Origin: Lachnospiraceae bacterium UBA3821
Lineage (GTDB): Bacteria > Bacillota > Clostridia > Lachnospirales > Lachnospiraceae
Reading direction: 5' to 3'
Assembly (NCBI GenBank): GCA_002368865.1
Contig: DFDT01000020.1
Coordinates: forward strand, 1 to 10,811
Length of the DNA stretch: 10,811 nt
Positions 1 to 6,700 of the stretch are shown one piece after another (within the stretch, counting starts at the first letter, position 1; every line of letters starts with the position of its first letter). The position numbers and the translations under genes were made by a program. The notes beneath the pieces were generated by a model. That model saw nothing but the letters and a program-made list of their open reading frames with translations, had not been told where the DNA came from and made no database searches.

Positions 1-479
1 GCAATATCGGAATCCTCTTTCACGATCATCACCTGTGTTGCAGTGTAATAAGGGGTAGAGAAGTCAACGCTCTCTTTTCTTTCATCCGTCACAGTCATAC
101 CTGCGATGACCGCATCGATCTGACCATTCTGCAGCGCTACCAGCAGAGAGTCAAACTCCATGTTCTCGATCACAGCAGTTTTGCCGTTCTCCTCAGCAAT
201 CTGCTTTGCGATTGCCATATCGATTCCGTCATACTGACCGATCACACCGTTTGCAGCCACAAATTCAAAGGGCGGAAACTCTGCGTTTGTTCCGAACTTC
301 AATTCAGCGCCTGCTGCGGGTGCCTGTGCCTCACTGCTCTGTGCCTCACTGCCCGGATTTGCTGCCGGAGAAGCATTGTTACTGTCACCTGCATTACCGG
401 AATTGCTGCATGCTGCAAGTACGCCTACAAGCATTGTCATGGCAAGTACCAATGCTGCCAATTTTGTTGCTTTTTTCAT
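1..479 (-). CDS. Amino-acid ABC transporter substrate-binding lipoprotein (partial, C-terminus beyond window)
   Basis: This is the extracellular receptor of a polar amino-acid importer (SBP_bac_3 family). The first 159 residues are visible and the rest lies past the left edge. Residues 1-23 form a lipoprotein signal (MKKATKLAAL, then a hydrophobic stretch) ending in the lipobox LAAC, so Cys24 should be lipidated. A Ser/Ala/Asn/Gly-rich tether follows to about residue 58. The binding domain starts at ELKFGTNAEFPPFEF. The segment GMTVTDERKESVDFSTPYY (about 127-145) is the typical ligand-contact region; its Arg134 matches the arginine that usually grips the amino-acid carboxylate. The start is fixed by GAGGAGG 8 bases upstream. 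It follows the ATPase gene by 115 bases and has its own promoter, which fits the need for more receptor than permease. The specific amino acid cannot be told from this fragment. Confidence 0.93.
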   Translation of the reverse strand, partial: MKKATKLAALVLAMTMLVGVLAACSNSGNAGDSNNASPAANPGSEAQSSEAQAPAAGAELKFGTNAEFPPFEFVAANGVIGQYDGIDMAIAKQIAEENGKTAVIENMEFDSLLVALQNGQIDAVIAGMTVTDERKESVDFSTPYYTATQVMIVKEDSDI

Positions 480-487
480 AATATCAT

Positions 488-494
488 CCTCCTC
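488..494 (-). promoter_or_regulatory. Strong ribosome binding site of the substrate-binding protein
   Basis: The minus strand reads GAGGAGG, 8 bases before the ATG at 479. This is a near-ideal Shine-Dalgarno site. It supports the chosen start and high expression of the receptor. Confidence 0.85.
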
Positions 495-498
495 GTTA

Positions 499-518
499 TC
501 ACCGGTTTTCTCACCGGT
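499..518. repeat. Paired ACCGGT palindromes in the leader of the substrate-binding protein gene
   Basis: TCACCGGT occurs twice, at 499-506 and 511-518, with a 12-base period. Each ACCGGT is itself a palindrome, so the pair can also form a 6-bp stem with a 6-base loop in RNA. It lies between the -10 box and the ribosome binding site, right at the expected transcription start. It could be an operator or an mRNA 5' stem-loop; the sequence alone does not decide. Confidence 0.55.
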
Positions 519-526
519 CTCTAGTC

Positions 527-555
527 ATTATACCAATTTTTTGACCAAAGAAAAT
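527..555 (-). promoter_or_regulatory. Extended -10 promoter for the substrate-binding protein gene
   Basis: The minus strand reads TGG then TATAAT at 532-527, which is a perfect -10 box with the extended TGn motif. The -35 region at about 550-555 (ATTTTC) is a poor match, as is common for extended -10 promoters. The transcription start should lie near 520, giving a leader of about 40 bases. This promoter would let the receptor be made separately from the permease and ATPase upstream. Confidence 0.7.
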
Positions 556-594
556 CCGCAGAATATCCAATTTTCGCTTGAAAACAAACACTTC

Positions 595-1317
595 TTAAAG
601 CACTTTGCTCAAAAAATTCTTCGTTCTTTCGTTCTGCGGATTGCCGAAAACTTCTTCCGGCGTGCCGCTCTCCATCACCACACCCTGGTCTATGAACAGC
701 ACTCTGGTGGCCACTTCTCTGGCAAATCCCATCTCATGGGTCACGATCACCATGGTCATGCCGGATTTCGCCAGATCTTTCATCACGTCCAACACCTCTC
801 CCACCATCTCCGGATCCAGGGCGGAAGTGGGCTCGTCAAACAACATGATCTCCGGGTCCATGGCAAGGGCTCTCGCAATGGCCACACGCTGCTTCTGACC
901 GCCGGAGAGCTGTGCGGGATACGCATTCTCCTTCTCCGCCAGATTGACTCTGGCAAGCAGTTCCCTGCCGCGCTTGATTGCATCTTCCTTGGTCATTTTC
1001 TTTAAAAGCACCGGCGCCAGCGTAATATTTTCCATGATGGTCAAATGCGGGAACAGATTAAACTGTTGGAATACCATGCCCATCTTCTGTCGGATCCGGT
1101 TCACATTCACCTTCGGATCATTGATCATCTCATCATCCACATAGATCTCGCCCGCTGTCACATCCTCCAGCAGGTTCAGGCAGCGCAGAAACGTACTCTT
1201 CCCGGAACCGGAAGGGCCGATTACCACGACCACCTCGCCCTTTTCAATGTGCTCGTCAATTCCCCGCAGCACTTCCAGATTTTCAAATGTCTTATGTAAA
1301 TTCTTAACCTTGATCAT
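595..1317 (-). CDS. Polar amino-acid ABC transporter ATP-binding protein (GlnQ/HisP family)
   Basis: This cytoplasmic ATPase powers amino-acid import; its 240 residues match the usual length of the family. All nucleotide-binding motifs are present. Walker A is GPSGSGKST (34-42), the Q-loop is at FQQFNLF (83-89), the signature is LSGGQKQR (137-144), Walker B is IMLFDE (157-162), the D-loop is SALD (165-168) and the switch histidine is His194 in IVTHEM. The GlnQ/HisP family is recognised by the overall pattern, including FNLFPHLT and EPTSALDPE. The ATG at 1317 is preceded by AAGGAGGG at 1324-1331, which overlaps the permease stop codon. The two genes are therefore 12 bases apart and probably translated together. 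No convincing terminator follows; the next gene has its own promoter. Confidence 0.97.
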   Translation of the reverse strand: MIKVKNLHKTFENLEVLRGIDEHIEKGEVVVVIGPSGSGKSTFLRCLNLLEDVTAGEIYVDDEMINDPKVNVNRIRQKMGMVFQQFNLFPHLTIMENITLAPVLLKKMTKEDAIKRGRELLARVNLAEKENAYPAQLSGGQKQRVAIARALAMDPEIMLFDEPTSALDPEMVGEVLDVMKDLAKSGMTMVIVTHEMGFAREVATRVLFIDQGVVMESGTPEEVFGNPQNERTKNFLSKVL

Positions 1318-1329
1318 CTTCCGCCCTCC

Positions 1330-2019
1330 TTACCTTGCATCCGCTTTTCGAAGCACCGCCTCAATCCGGTTCAGGATCAACGTCAGGATTTTGATCAACA
1401 CATAATAGATCACTGCCGTTCCGATCAGAGGCATGAATGCGATAAAGGTTGCGCTCTTGATAAAGTCGCCGGCCTTCTGGATATCCATCAGACCCACGTA
1501 TCCCACAATGGCCGTCTCCTTGATGAGCACAATAAACTCATTACACAGCGCCGGAAAAATATTTTTGATTGCCTGCGGGATCACGATGCGGCTCATGGTC
1601 TGATATGCATTTAATCCCAGAGATCTGCCGGCTTCCGTCTGTCCCTTGTCAATAGACATGATGCCGGCCCGGATAATCTCGGACACATACGCGCCGGAAT
1701 TGATGCCAAAGGCGATCGCCGCAATGATCCACTTATCCAGATGTACGGATGCAAAAATGACGAAATAAATGATCATCAGCTGGGTTACGGAAGGCGTTCC
1801 GCGGATCACGTCCGTATAAATGCCGCCGATGATCTTCAGCAGCTTGTGCTTCGACAGATTGCAGATTGCGATGATCATGCCGATGATGATGCCGATCACA
1901 ACCGCCAGAAGCGACACCTTGATCGTCACGCCGATACCGCTCAAAAGCAGCTTGTATCTGTCCTCTTTGATAAAACATTTATAAAAAGTATTTCCAAAGT
2001 TTTCAGCCCACTGTGCCAT
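1330..2019 (-). CDS. Polar amino-acid ABC transporter permease (HisM/GlnP family)
   Basis: This inner-membrane permease subunit of 229 residues probably works as a homodimer, because only one permease gene is present. Hydrophobic segments lie at about 26-53, 75-91, 96-118, 150-175 and 188-213. The cytoplasmic EAA loop that docks the ATPase is visible as EAGRSLGLNAYQ (129-140), followed by IVIPQAIKNIFPAL. The N-terminus (MAQWAENFGNTFYKCF) precedes the first membrane segment, as in HisM-like permeases with a short amphipathic start. The ATG at 2019 has a modest GAGAGGG site upstream. It lies 28 bases after trmO and 12 bases before the ATPase, in the same direction. Substrate specificity is not readable from the sequence. 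Confidence 0.95.
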   Translation of the reverse strand: MAQWAENFGNTFYKCFIKEDRYKLLLSGIGVTIKVSLLAVVIGIIIGMIIAICNLSKHKLLKIIGGIYTDVIRGTPSVTQLMIIYFVIFASVHLDKWIIAAIAFGINSGAYVSEIIRAGIMSIDKGQTEAGRSLGLNAYQTMSRIVIPQAIKNIFPALCNEFIVLIKETAIVGYVGLMDIQKAGDFIKSATFIAFMPLIGTAVIYYVLIKILTLILNRIEAVLRKADAR

Positions 2020-2047
2020 CTTTCTTCCCTCTCATCTTATTTCCGTA

Positions 2048-2773
2048 TCATTTTATCTTCTCAAATCCATCCGCATCCACACAGATCACGTCACAGACCG
2101 TCAAAATGCCTTCCTCCACCCGGAACCGGATATCATATCCCGCAAACGCCATGCCGTAAACATAATCCGGCTGCTTATGATAAGCAGCTCTGGGGTCCTG
2201 CGCCAACACCTGAAATGCCGTCCGCCGCTTCTCCTGGGGCAGTTTTTGCAAAAGCTCCTCCGGAAAAACCACCTCGATCCCATCCTCCCGGTGTTCCTGT
2301 CCAAAACCGCCCTGCGCCTGAGGATGGGCATCCGCATACGGCAGATATGGTTTAATGTCATAAATAGGCGTACCGTCCAGCATATCTACGCCTGACACGA
2401 TTAGTTTCGGTGCATCCGCTCCCGCAAGGACCACCTTCTCCAGCTTCACACAGGACAGCCCAATCGCATTCGGTCGAAACGGAGAACGCGTGGCAAAAAC
2501 ACCTCTTTTTTCCTTTCCTCCGAGCCTGGGCGGATAGACCGTAGCCGACCAATTATCCCTTTTCGCCTGGGAAAATTCCCAGATCAACCACAGATGGGAA
2601 AATTCTTCGATCCCATAGAGCGCCTCACCCCTGCGAAATTCCGGTTCAAAAATGATTTCGCCCCTGAGCTCCCGCACCAGTCCGCTCTGTCTCGGTATCC
2701 CGAACTTGGACGGAAAATCCGTATGAATTTTCGCTATGACCCGCAACGCGGCTTGCTCCGATGCATGCTCCAT
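2048..2773 (-). CDS. trmO: tRNA (adenine(37)-N6)-methyltransferase TrmO (TsaA/YaeB family)
   Basis: TrmO uses S-adenosylmethionine to methylate t6A37 to m6t6A37; in E. coli the target is threonine tRNA. The 241 residues match the two-domain E. coli type. The N-terminal TsaA-like beta-barrel carries FGIPRQ (24-29), PPRLGG (81-86), GVFATRSPFRPN (91-102) and DGTPIYDIKPYLPYAD (133-148). The C-terminal TrmO domain shows AQDPRAAY (191-198) and RFRVEEG (216-222). The ATG at 2773 is the first in frame after an upstream TAG, but its ribosome binding site is weak. A TTG at codon 10, preceded by GGAG, would give MRVIAKIHTDF and is a real alternative. A tRNA-Thr(GGU) gene, the predicted substrate, lies directly upstream on the same strand. 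I see no clear sigma-A promoter in the 48 bases before the start. Confidence 0.95.
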   Translation of the reverse strand: MEHASEQAALRVIAKIHTDFPSKFGIPRQSGLVRELRGEIIFEPEFRRGEALYGIEEFSHLWLIWEFSQAKRDNWSATVYPPRLGGKEKRGVFATRSPFRPNAIGLSCVKLEKVVLAGADAPKLIVSGVDMLDGTPIYDIKPYLPYADAHPQAQGGFGQEHREDGIEVVFPEELLQKLPQEKRRTAFQVLAQDPRAAYHKQPDYVYGMAFAGYDIRFRVEEGILTVCDVICVDADGFEKIK

Positions 2774-2821
2774 ATCAATTCCAGCCTATCAGATTCTTAC
2801 AGTCCGTAAATCAGGTGAACC

Positions 2822-2856
2822 AAAAAACCCGAAACGCTTTCGTAGCATTCCGGGTT
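2822..2856 (-). terminator. Intrinsic terminator of the tRNA-Thr gene
   Basis: On the minus strand a 13-bp stem forms between 2844-2856 and 2826-2838 with a 5-base loop (ACGAA). It is fully paired if two G-U pairs are allowed and is followed by a run of six T (2827-2822). On the plus strand the same two positions become A-C mismatches, so the hairpin is tuned for minus-strand transcripts. It begins 9 bases after the tRNA 3' end and lies before trmO. Confidence 0.9.
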
Positions 2857-2865
2857 CCATGTAAG

Positions 2866-2938
2866 AGCTGCTGACGGGAATCGGACCCGTGACCTCCACA
2901 TTACCAATGTGACGCTCTACCGACTGAGCCACAGCAGC
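2866..2938 (-). tRNA. tRNA-Thr, anticodon GGU
   Basis: A 73-base cloverleaf can be folded by eye. The acceptor stem is GCTGCTG with CAGCAGC, the D stem is GCTC with GAGC, and the anticodon stem is TCACA with TGTGG (one T-G pair). The anticodon loop is TTGGTAA, the variable loop is AGGTC, and the T stem is ACGGG with CCCGT. The anticodon GGT reads ACC and ACU. U36 and A37 are present, as needed for t6A and then TrmO methylation. The discriminator base is T73 and no CCA is encoded (CTT follows), so a CCA-adding enzyme must finish it. The T loop reads TCCGATT, so position 55 is C rather than the near-universal T. Confidence 0.96.
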
Positions 2939-2971
2939 ACTTTGGGGACGCTTGCGCAACCACCGAGAATG

Positions 2972-3000
2972 ATTATAGCAAACGCCCCCATGCTTGTCAA
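2972..3000 (-). promoter_or_regulatory. Perfect consensus sigma-A promoter of tRNA-Thr
   Basis: The minus strand has TTGACA at 3000-2995 and TATAAT at 2977-2972, separated by exactly 17 bases. Both boxes match the consensus completely. Transcription should start near 2965, giving a leader of roughly 27 bases before the tRNA. The -35 box begins only 3 bases after the tetR-type gene's stop codon. Confidence 0.92.
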
Positions 3001-3003
3001 CAA

Positions 3004-3639
3004 CTAATTTTCGTTTTTTAATTCTTTCAAGATTCCCGCAATGATCAGCTCCCGCATCCGCTTGGTATCGATATCAAAGCTCTCCTGGGTAGCGATACAC
3101 ATCATATAGGTCATCACTTTACAAAAGACCGCATACAGCACATATTCCACCGGCAGTTCACTGTTTATCTCCCCGGATTCCATACCTCTCCGGATTATTT
3201 CGCCGAACAGCTGCTCCGGCAGTTTTTTCCCAATCGCCGTCTCCCGCAGCTTCTTGCGAATGATGGGACTGTACTTGGAATTGTCTGTTGCACCGTGAAC
3301 AAACCGGATAAAACAGGTCTTCTGCTCACTGTCTCCATCGAGCTGATCAAACAGCAAATGGATCTCCTCCTGAAAGCTGGCAATCCCCCGCATCATCTCC
3401 GTCATCCGCTCCGCCGTCTGTCTGATATAAAACAGAAACGCGCAGGCGATGATCTCCTCCCTGGAGTCAAAATAATCGTAAATCGTCCCTTTGCCGATCC
3501 CCGCCCGTTCCGTGATGGCCGAGACAGAAATATCGTTGATATCTCTGCCCTCTCCTACCAGTTCCTGCACGGCGCCATAGGTCAGAAGCACCTTGGACGG
3601 AATATCCTCCACGGACTCAAGTCCTGTTATCTTACCCAT
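3004..3639 (-). CDS. TetR/AcrR-family transcriptional regulator of the RND operon
   Basis: This 211-residue regulator has an N-terminal TetR-type DNA-binding domain. The helix-turn-helix is at about 38-57, with AITERAGIGKGTIYDYF as the hallmark of the family (recognition helix GKGTIYDYF). The C-terminal part (about 70-211) is helical and variable, as expected for a ligand-binding and dimerisation domain; its inducer is unknown. Its start lies 1 base after the stop of the RND permease (TAA, C, ATG). A GGAGG lies 12 bases before the ATG, inside the permease gene, so translation is probably coupled. As the last gene of the operon it most likely represses the promoter at 8167-8195 through the palindrome at 8131-8154, giving autoregulation. 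No terminator is visible after it; the tRNA-Thr promoter starts immediately. Confidence 0.93.
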   Translation of the reverse strand: MGKITGLESVEDIPSKVLLTYGAVQELVGEGRDINDISVSAITERAGIGKGTIYDYFDSREEIIACAFLFYIRQTAERMTEMMRGIASFQEEIHLLFDQLDGDSEQKTCFIRFVHGATDNSKYSPIIRKKLRETAIGKKLPEQLFGEIIRRGMESGEINSELPVEYVLYAVFCKVMTYMMCIATQESFDIDTKRMRELIIAGILKELKNEN

Positions 3640-3640
3640 G

Positions 3641-6600
3641 TTATTCCGTCGCCTCCGCTACTTTCTTCCGAAACAATCCCCGGCGTTTCTTTTTGCTGCT
3701 TTTATCCAGGATCAGATAGAAGCTGGGGATCAACAACATTGTCAGCACCGTGGACGCGATCAATCCGCCGATGATAACCACTGCCATCCCCTGCATCATC
3801 ACACCATTGGTTCCCAGTCCGAGACTTAACGGCACCATGGACAGAATGGTCGTCAGAGTTGTCATCAGGATCGGGCGCAGTCGCACACAACCGGTCTCGA
3901 TCAGTGCATCCTCCACCTTCATTACTGTCTTCATCTGGTTGGTGGAATCCACAAAAAGGATACCGTTATTCACCACAATCCCCATCAACATCAAAAAGCC
4001 CATCAGTGACACCATATTAAGGTTCTGACCCGTTAAAAACAATAGTCCAAAGGAACCGATCAGTGCGAAGGGAATGCAGGTCATGACCATCAGTGAGAAC
4101 CGCGGCGATTCAAACTGCATTGCCATCACCAAAAATACAAGGAACACCGCAATGAAAATTGCCTTCGCAATGGCGTACAGCTCCTCATACATCATATCGT
4201 TTTCCATGCTTGCCACCAATGACACGCCCTCCGGCAGGACAACGTTCTGTGCATAGGTATTGATCCTGTCCTGCGTTTCAAACTGTGTCTCAGAATTCAG
4301 TGTCGCCGTAATACTCACACTGTACTTACTGTTCTGTCTGGAGATGCTCTCCTCGCCTTCCGTATAGACTGCCTGTGCAATATCCCTGAGCGGGATCATG
4401 GTACCAAATGAAGTCGCCAGGTTCAGATTCATCAGCTGGTTCAGATTGTCATACTGCCCTTCCGGATACTTTAACCACACCTCATATTCAGAACCTTCCT
4501 TCTTGATTGTCAACGCCTTGGTGCCGCCTATCACATTGTTTAAAGTCATACCTACCTGAATCGGTGTCATGCCATACTGCATTGCTTTCAATGGATCCAC
4601 ATCAATCTTTAATAAGGTGGAAGCATTTGCCAGGGAATTGTCCGCCTTCACAACGCCTTCTAACCCACGTATACCGTCAGTGACCTCTGCTGCCGCCTCT
4701 TTCAGTGCTTCCATATCATAACTCACCAGGTCGATTTCATAACCGCTGGTGCTCATCATGGAACTCATACTGTTACCGCTGGACTGCACAGTGATATCTA
4801 CATCTGTCATGGTTGCTCCCAACGCGTTCCATTCGTCCACCACCTGTGCCGTAGTCTTCGTTCTGTCTTTCTTCAGATTCGCAGACAGTGTGGCACCGCC
4901 GCCCACGGACATAATGCTGCTTCCGCCCACAGAGATGCTGTAGCTCTCCACATCCGGATGGTTCTCCGCGATCTGCTCCCACTCTGTCATTACCTGATTC
5001 TGCGTCTCCAGATTTGTACCCGGCCGGAACGTCATGGACACTGCCACCACGCCCTCATCCGCCGACGGCATCATCTCCACATTCAAAAGCCCCGCCAACA
5101 GGAAGGACCCGATCAGAAGCAAAACGGAAACGAACAACACCAGTTTCTTTCTATGCAAAATCTTCGGCATGATCTTCCGATAGCCGTTTGTGATTTTTTT
5201 CAGCAGTTTATCAACAGGCAGATCCTTCTTTTCCGTCGGCTTAAAGATACAGAAAAACAACGGAACCAGCATCATTGCCGCAATCAGGGATGCCACCATT
5301 GCCACCACGATGGTCATACCCAGCTGAGAGAACATCTGGCCTGACAGCCCTTTCATGGTCGCCAACGGCAGATATACCACGATGGTAGTGATCGTAGATG
5401 CAATGATGGAAGCCATTACTTCTTTTGCGCCCAAAAGTACTGCGTCATGAATACTCAATTCACCCCGCTGGGTTCTGAAACAGCTCTCAATGACCACAAT
5501 GGAGGAATCCACCATCATACCGATGGCAATAACCAAAGATCCCAGCGTTACGACATTCAGGGAAAATCCCATCATGCTCATCATGATCAAAGTAAACAAC
5601 AGCGAGATCGGCATGGAGGAACCAACGATCAGGCTGGCCTTGAAATCTCCAAAGAACAAAAACAGCACGATCATCGTCAAAACCACACCCAGGATCAGCG
5701 TCTCAAACACCGCTGTCAAGGAGTCGATGATCGACTGACTGGCGTCATAAGTGATATCAAACCGAATGGCCGGATTCTCCGCTTCTATCTTCTTCAATTC
5801 CTTTTTCACCGCATTGCAGACATTCACCGTACCAAAGCTGCTCTTATTCTGAACACTGATACTGACATTATCCATGCCATTATAGCGGCTTAAGGAGCTC
5901 GCCTCCTTGGTGGCCATGGATACCGTGGCTACATCCTGCAGCGTAATCACCTGCCCGGTGGCTGTCATCAGCGGCACTTCCTTCAGTTTCTGCACGGTAT
6001 TATACTCCATCGTGGTGGTCACAGCCACATCCTGCTTTCCCTGACTCACGCTGCCTGCAGGATAGGAAAAGTCCACTGCAGCCAGAAACTGGGCGATACT
6101 GTTCATAGTCAGACCGTACTGATTCATCAGCGTGTCGTTCAATTCCACGCGAATGTACTCCTCACCACCGCCGCTGACCTCCACCTGCGCCACGCCGGAG
6201 ATAGATTCCAATTCCGGCACCACAGATTCATTTACCACCTTCAGCAGATCCACATCACCAGTCTCGATGGCAGACAAAGACATACATGCCAGACTGCTGA
6301 TATTCATCTCAATGATCGTGGGTTCCCCCGCATCATCCGGCAGGGAGAGCTGCGCAACTTCCAATGCCGCACGCAGTTCATCGTGGCACTCGGTGATGTC
6401 CACGCCATACTCATAAGTAAACAACACCAGACCGTAGTTATCATAGGATATGGTCTGTGTACTGTCTACGCCGCTCAGGGCGGAACCGGCATCCTCGATC
6501 ACGGAGGTGACCAGTTTATCTACACTCTCCGCATCTGCGCCGGGATAAGTCTCCATCACGATCAGCATCGGCATTTCCATGTCCGGAATCAACTGCAATT

Positions 6601-6697
6601 TAAATCCGAAGATGGAAGAAATACCAAACACTGCCAAGGCCAGGATGATCAACATACAGGAAACCGGTCTTTTTAATGCAAGTTTTGTCAAACCCAT
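3641..6697 (-). CDS. RND-family efflux permease (AcrB/SwrC-like)
   Basis: This proton-driven RND transporter of 1018 residues is close to the usual length of about 1,040. It shows the internal duplication of the family: TM1 at 11-32, a first large external loop (about 33-325), a membrane block at about 326-490, TM7 at 517-537, a second loop (about 538-838) and a last membrane block at 842-998. In TM4 it reads GMMVDSSIVVIES, so the first relay aspartate is kept (Asp397) and the second is Ser398. In TM10 it reads GIVVNNGIL, so the AcrB lysine position is Asn910. RLRPILMT (939-946) keeps the TM11 arginines. A Met/Ser-rich patch (SMSSMMSTSG, 643-652) sits in the second loop. The start at 6697 is 3 bases after the fusion-protein stop, with GGAGG inside that gene. 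The substrate is unknown. Confidence 0.95.
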   Translation of the reverse strand: MGLTKLALKRPVSCMLIILALAVFGISSIFGFKLQLIPDMEMPMLIVMETYPGADAESVDKLVTSVIEDAGSALSGVDSTQTISYDNYGLVLFTYEYGVDITECHDELRAALEVAQLSLPDDAGEPTIIEMNISSLACMSLSAIETGDVDLLKVVNESVVPELESISGVAQVEVSGGGEEYIRVELNDTLMNQYGLTMNSIAQFLAAVDFSYPAGSVSQGKQDVAVTTTMEYNTVQKLKEVPLMTATGQVITLQDVATVSMATKEASSLSRYNGMDNVSISVQNKSSFGTVNVCNAVKKELKKIEAENPAIRFDITYDASQSIIDSLTAVFETLILGVVLTMIVLFLFFGDFKASLIVGSSMPISLLFTLIMMSMMGFSLNVVTLGSLVIAIGMMVDSSIVVIESCFRTQRGELSIHDAVLLGAKEVMASIIASTITTIVVYLPLATMKGLSGQMFSQLGMTIVVAMVASLIAAMMLVPLFFCIFKPTEKKDLPVDKLLKKITNGYRKIMPKILHRKKLVLFVSVLLLIGSFLLAGLLNVEMMPSADEGVVAVSMTFRPGTNLETQNQVMTEWEQIAENHPDVESYSISVGGSSIMSVGGGATLSANLKKDRTKTTAQVVDEWNALGATMTDVDITVQSSGNSMSSMMSTSGYEIDLVSYDMEALKEAAAEVTDGIRGLEGVVKADNSLANASTLLKIDVDPLKAMQYGMTPIQVGMTLNNVIGGTKALTIKKEGSEYEVWLKYPEGQYDNLNQLMNLNLATSFGTMIPLRDIAQAVYTEGEESISRQNSKYSVSITATLNSETQFETQDRINTYAQNVVLPEGVSLVASMENDMMYEELYAIAKAIFIAVFLVFLVMAMQFESPRFSLMVMTCIPFALIGSFGLLFLTGQNLNMVSLMGFLMLMGIVVNNGILFVDSTNQMKTVMKVEDALIETGCVRLRPILMTTLTTILSMVPLSLGLGTNGVMMQGMAVVIIGGLIASTVLTMLLIPSFYLILDKSSKKKRRGLFRKKVAEATE

Positions 6698-6700
6698 CTC

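Noticed and set aside
571..584. TTTTC/GAAAA hairpin as terminator of the ATPase gene
   Set aside because: It is five mostly A-T pairs with a 4-base loop and no following T-run; it does not look like an intrinsic terminator.
376..1005. 209-residue plus-strand open frame
   Set aside because: It lies opposite the receptor and ATPase genes, whose products carry full family motifs; the plus-strand product is His-rich with no recognisable domain and is a shadow.
2952..2959. TTGCGCAA palindrome in the tRNA-Thr leader as an operator
   Set aside because: Eight bases without extended arms is short enough to arise by chance, and tRNA promoters rarely carry operators.
5447..5893. 148-residue plus-strand open frame opposite the RND gene
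   Set aside because: It has a biased His/Gln/Asp composition typical of the antisense of a membrane-protein gene, with no supporting start signals.
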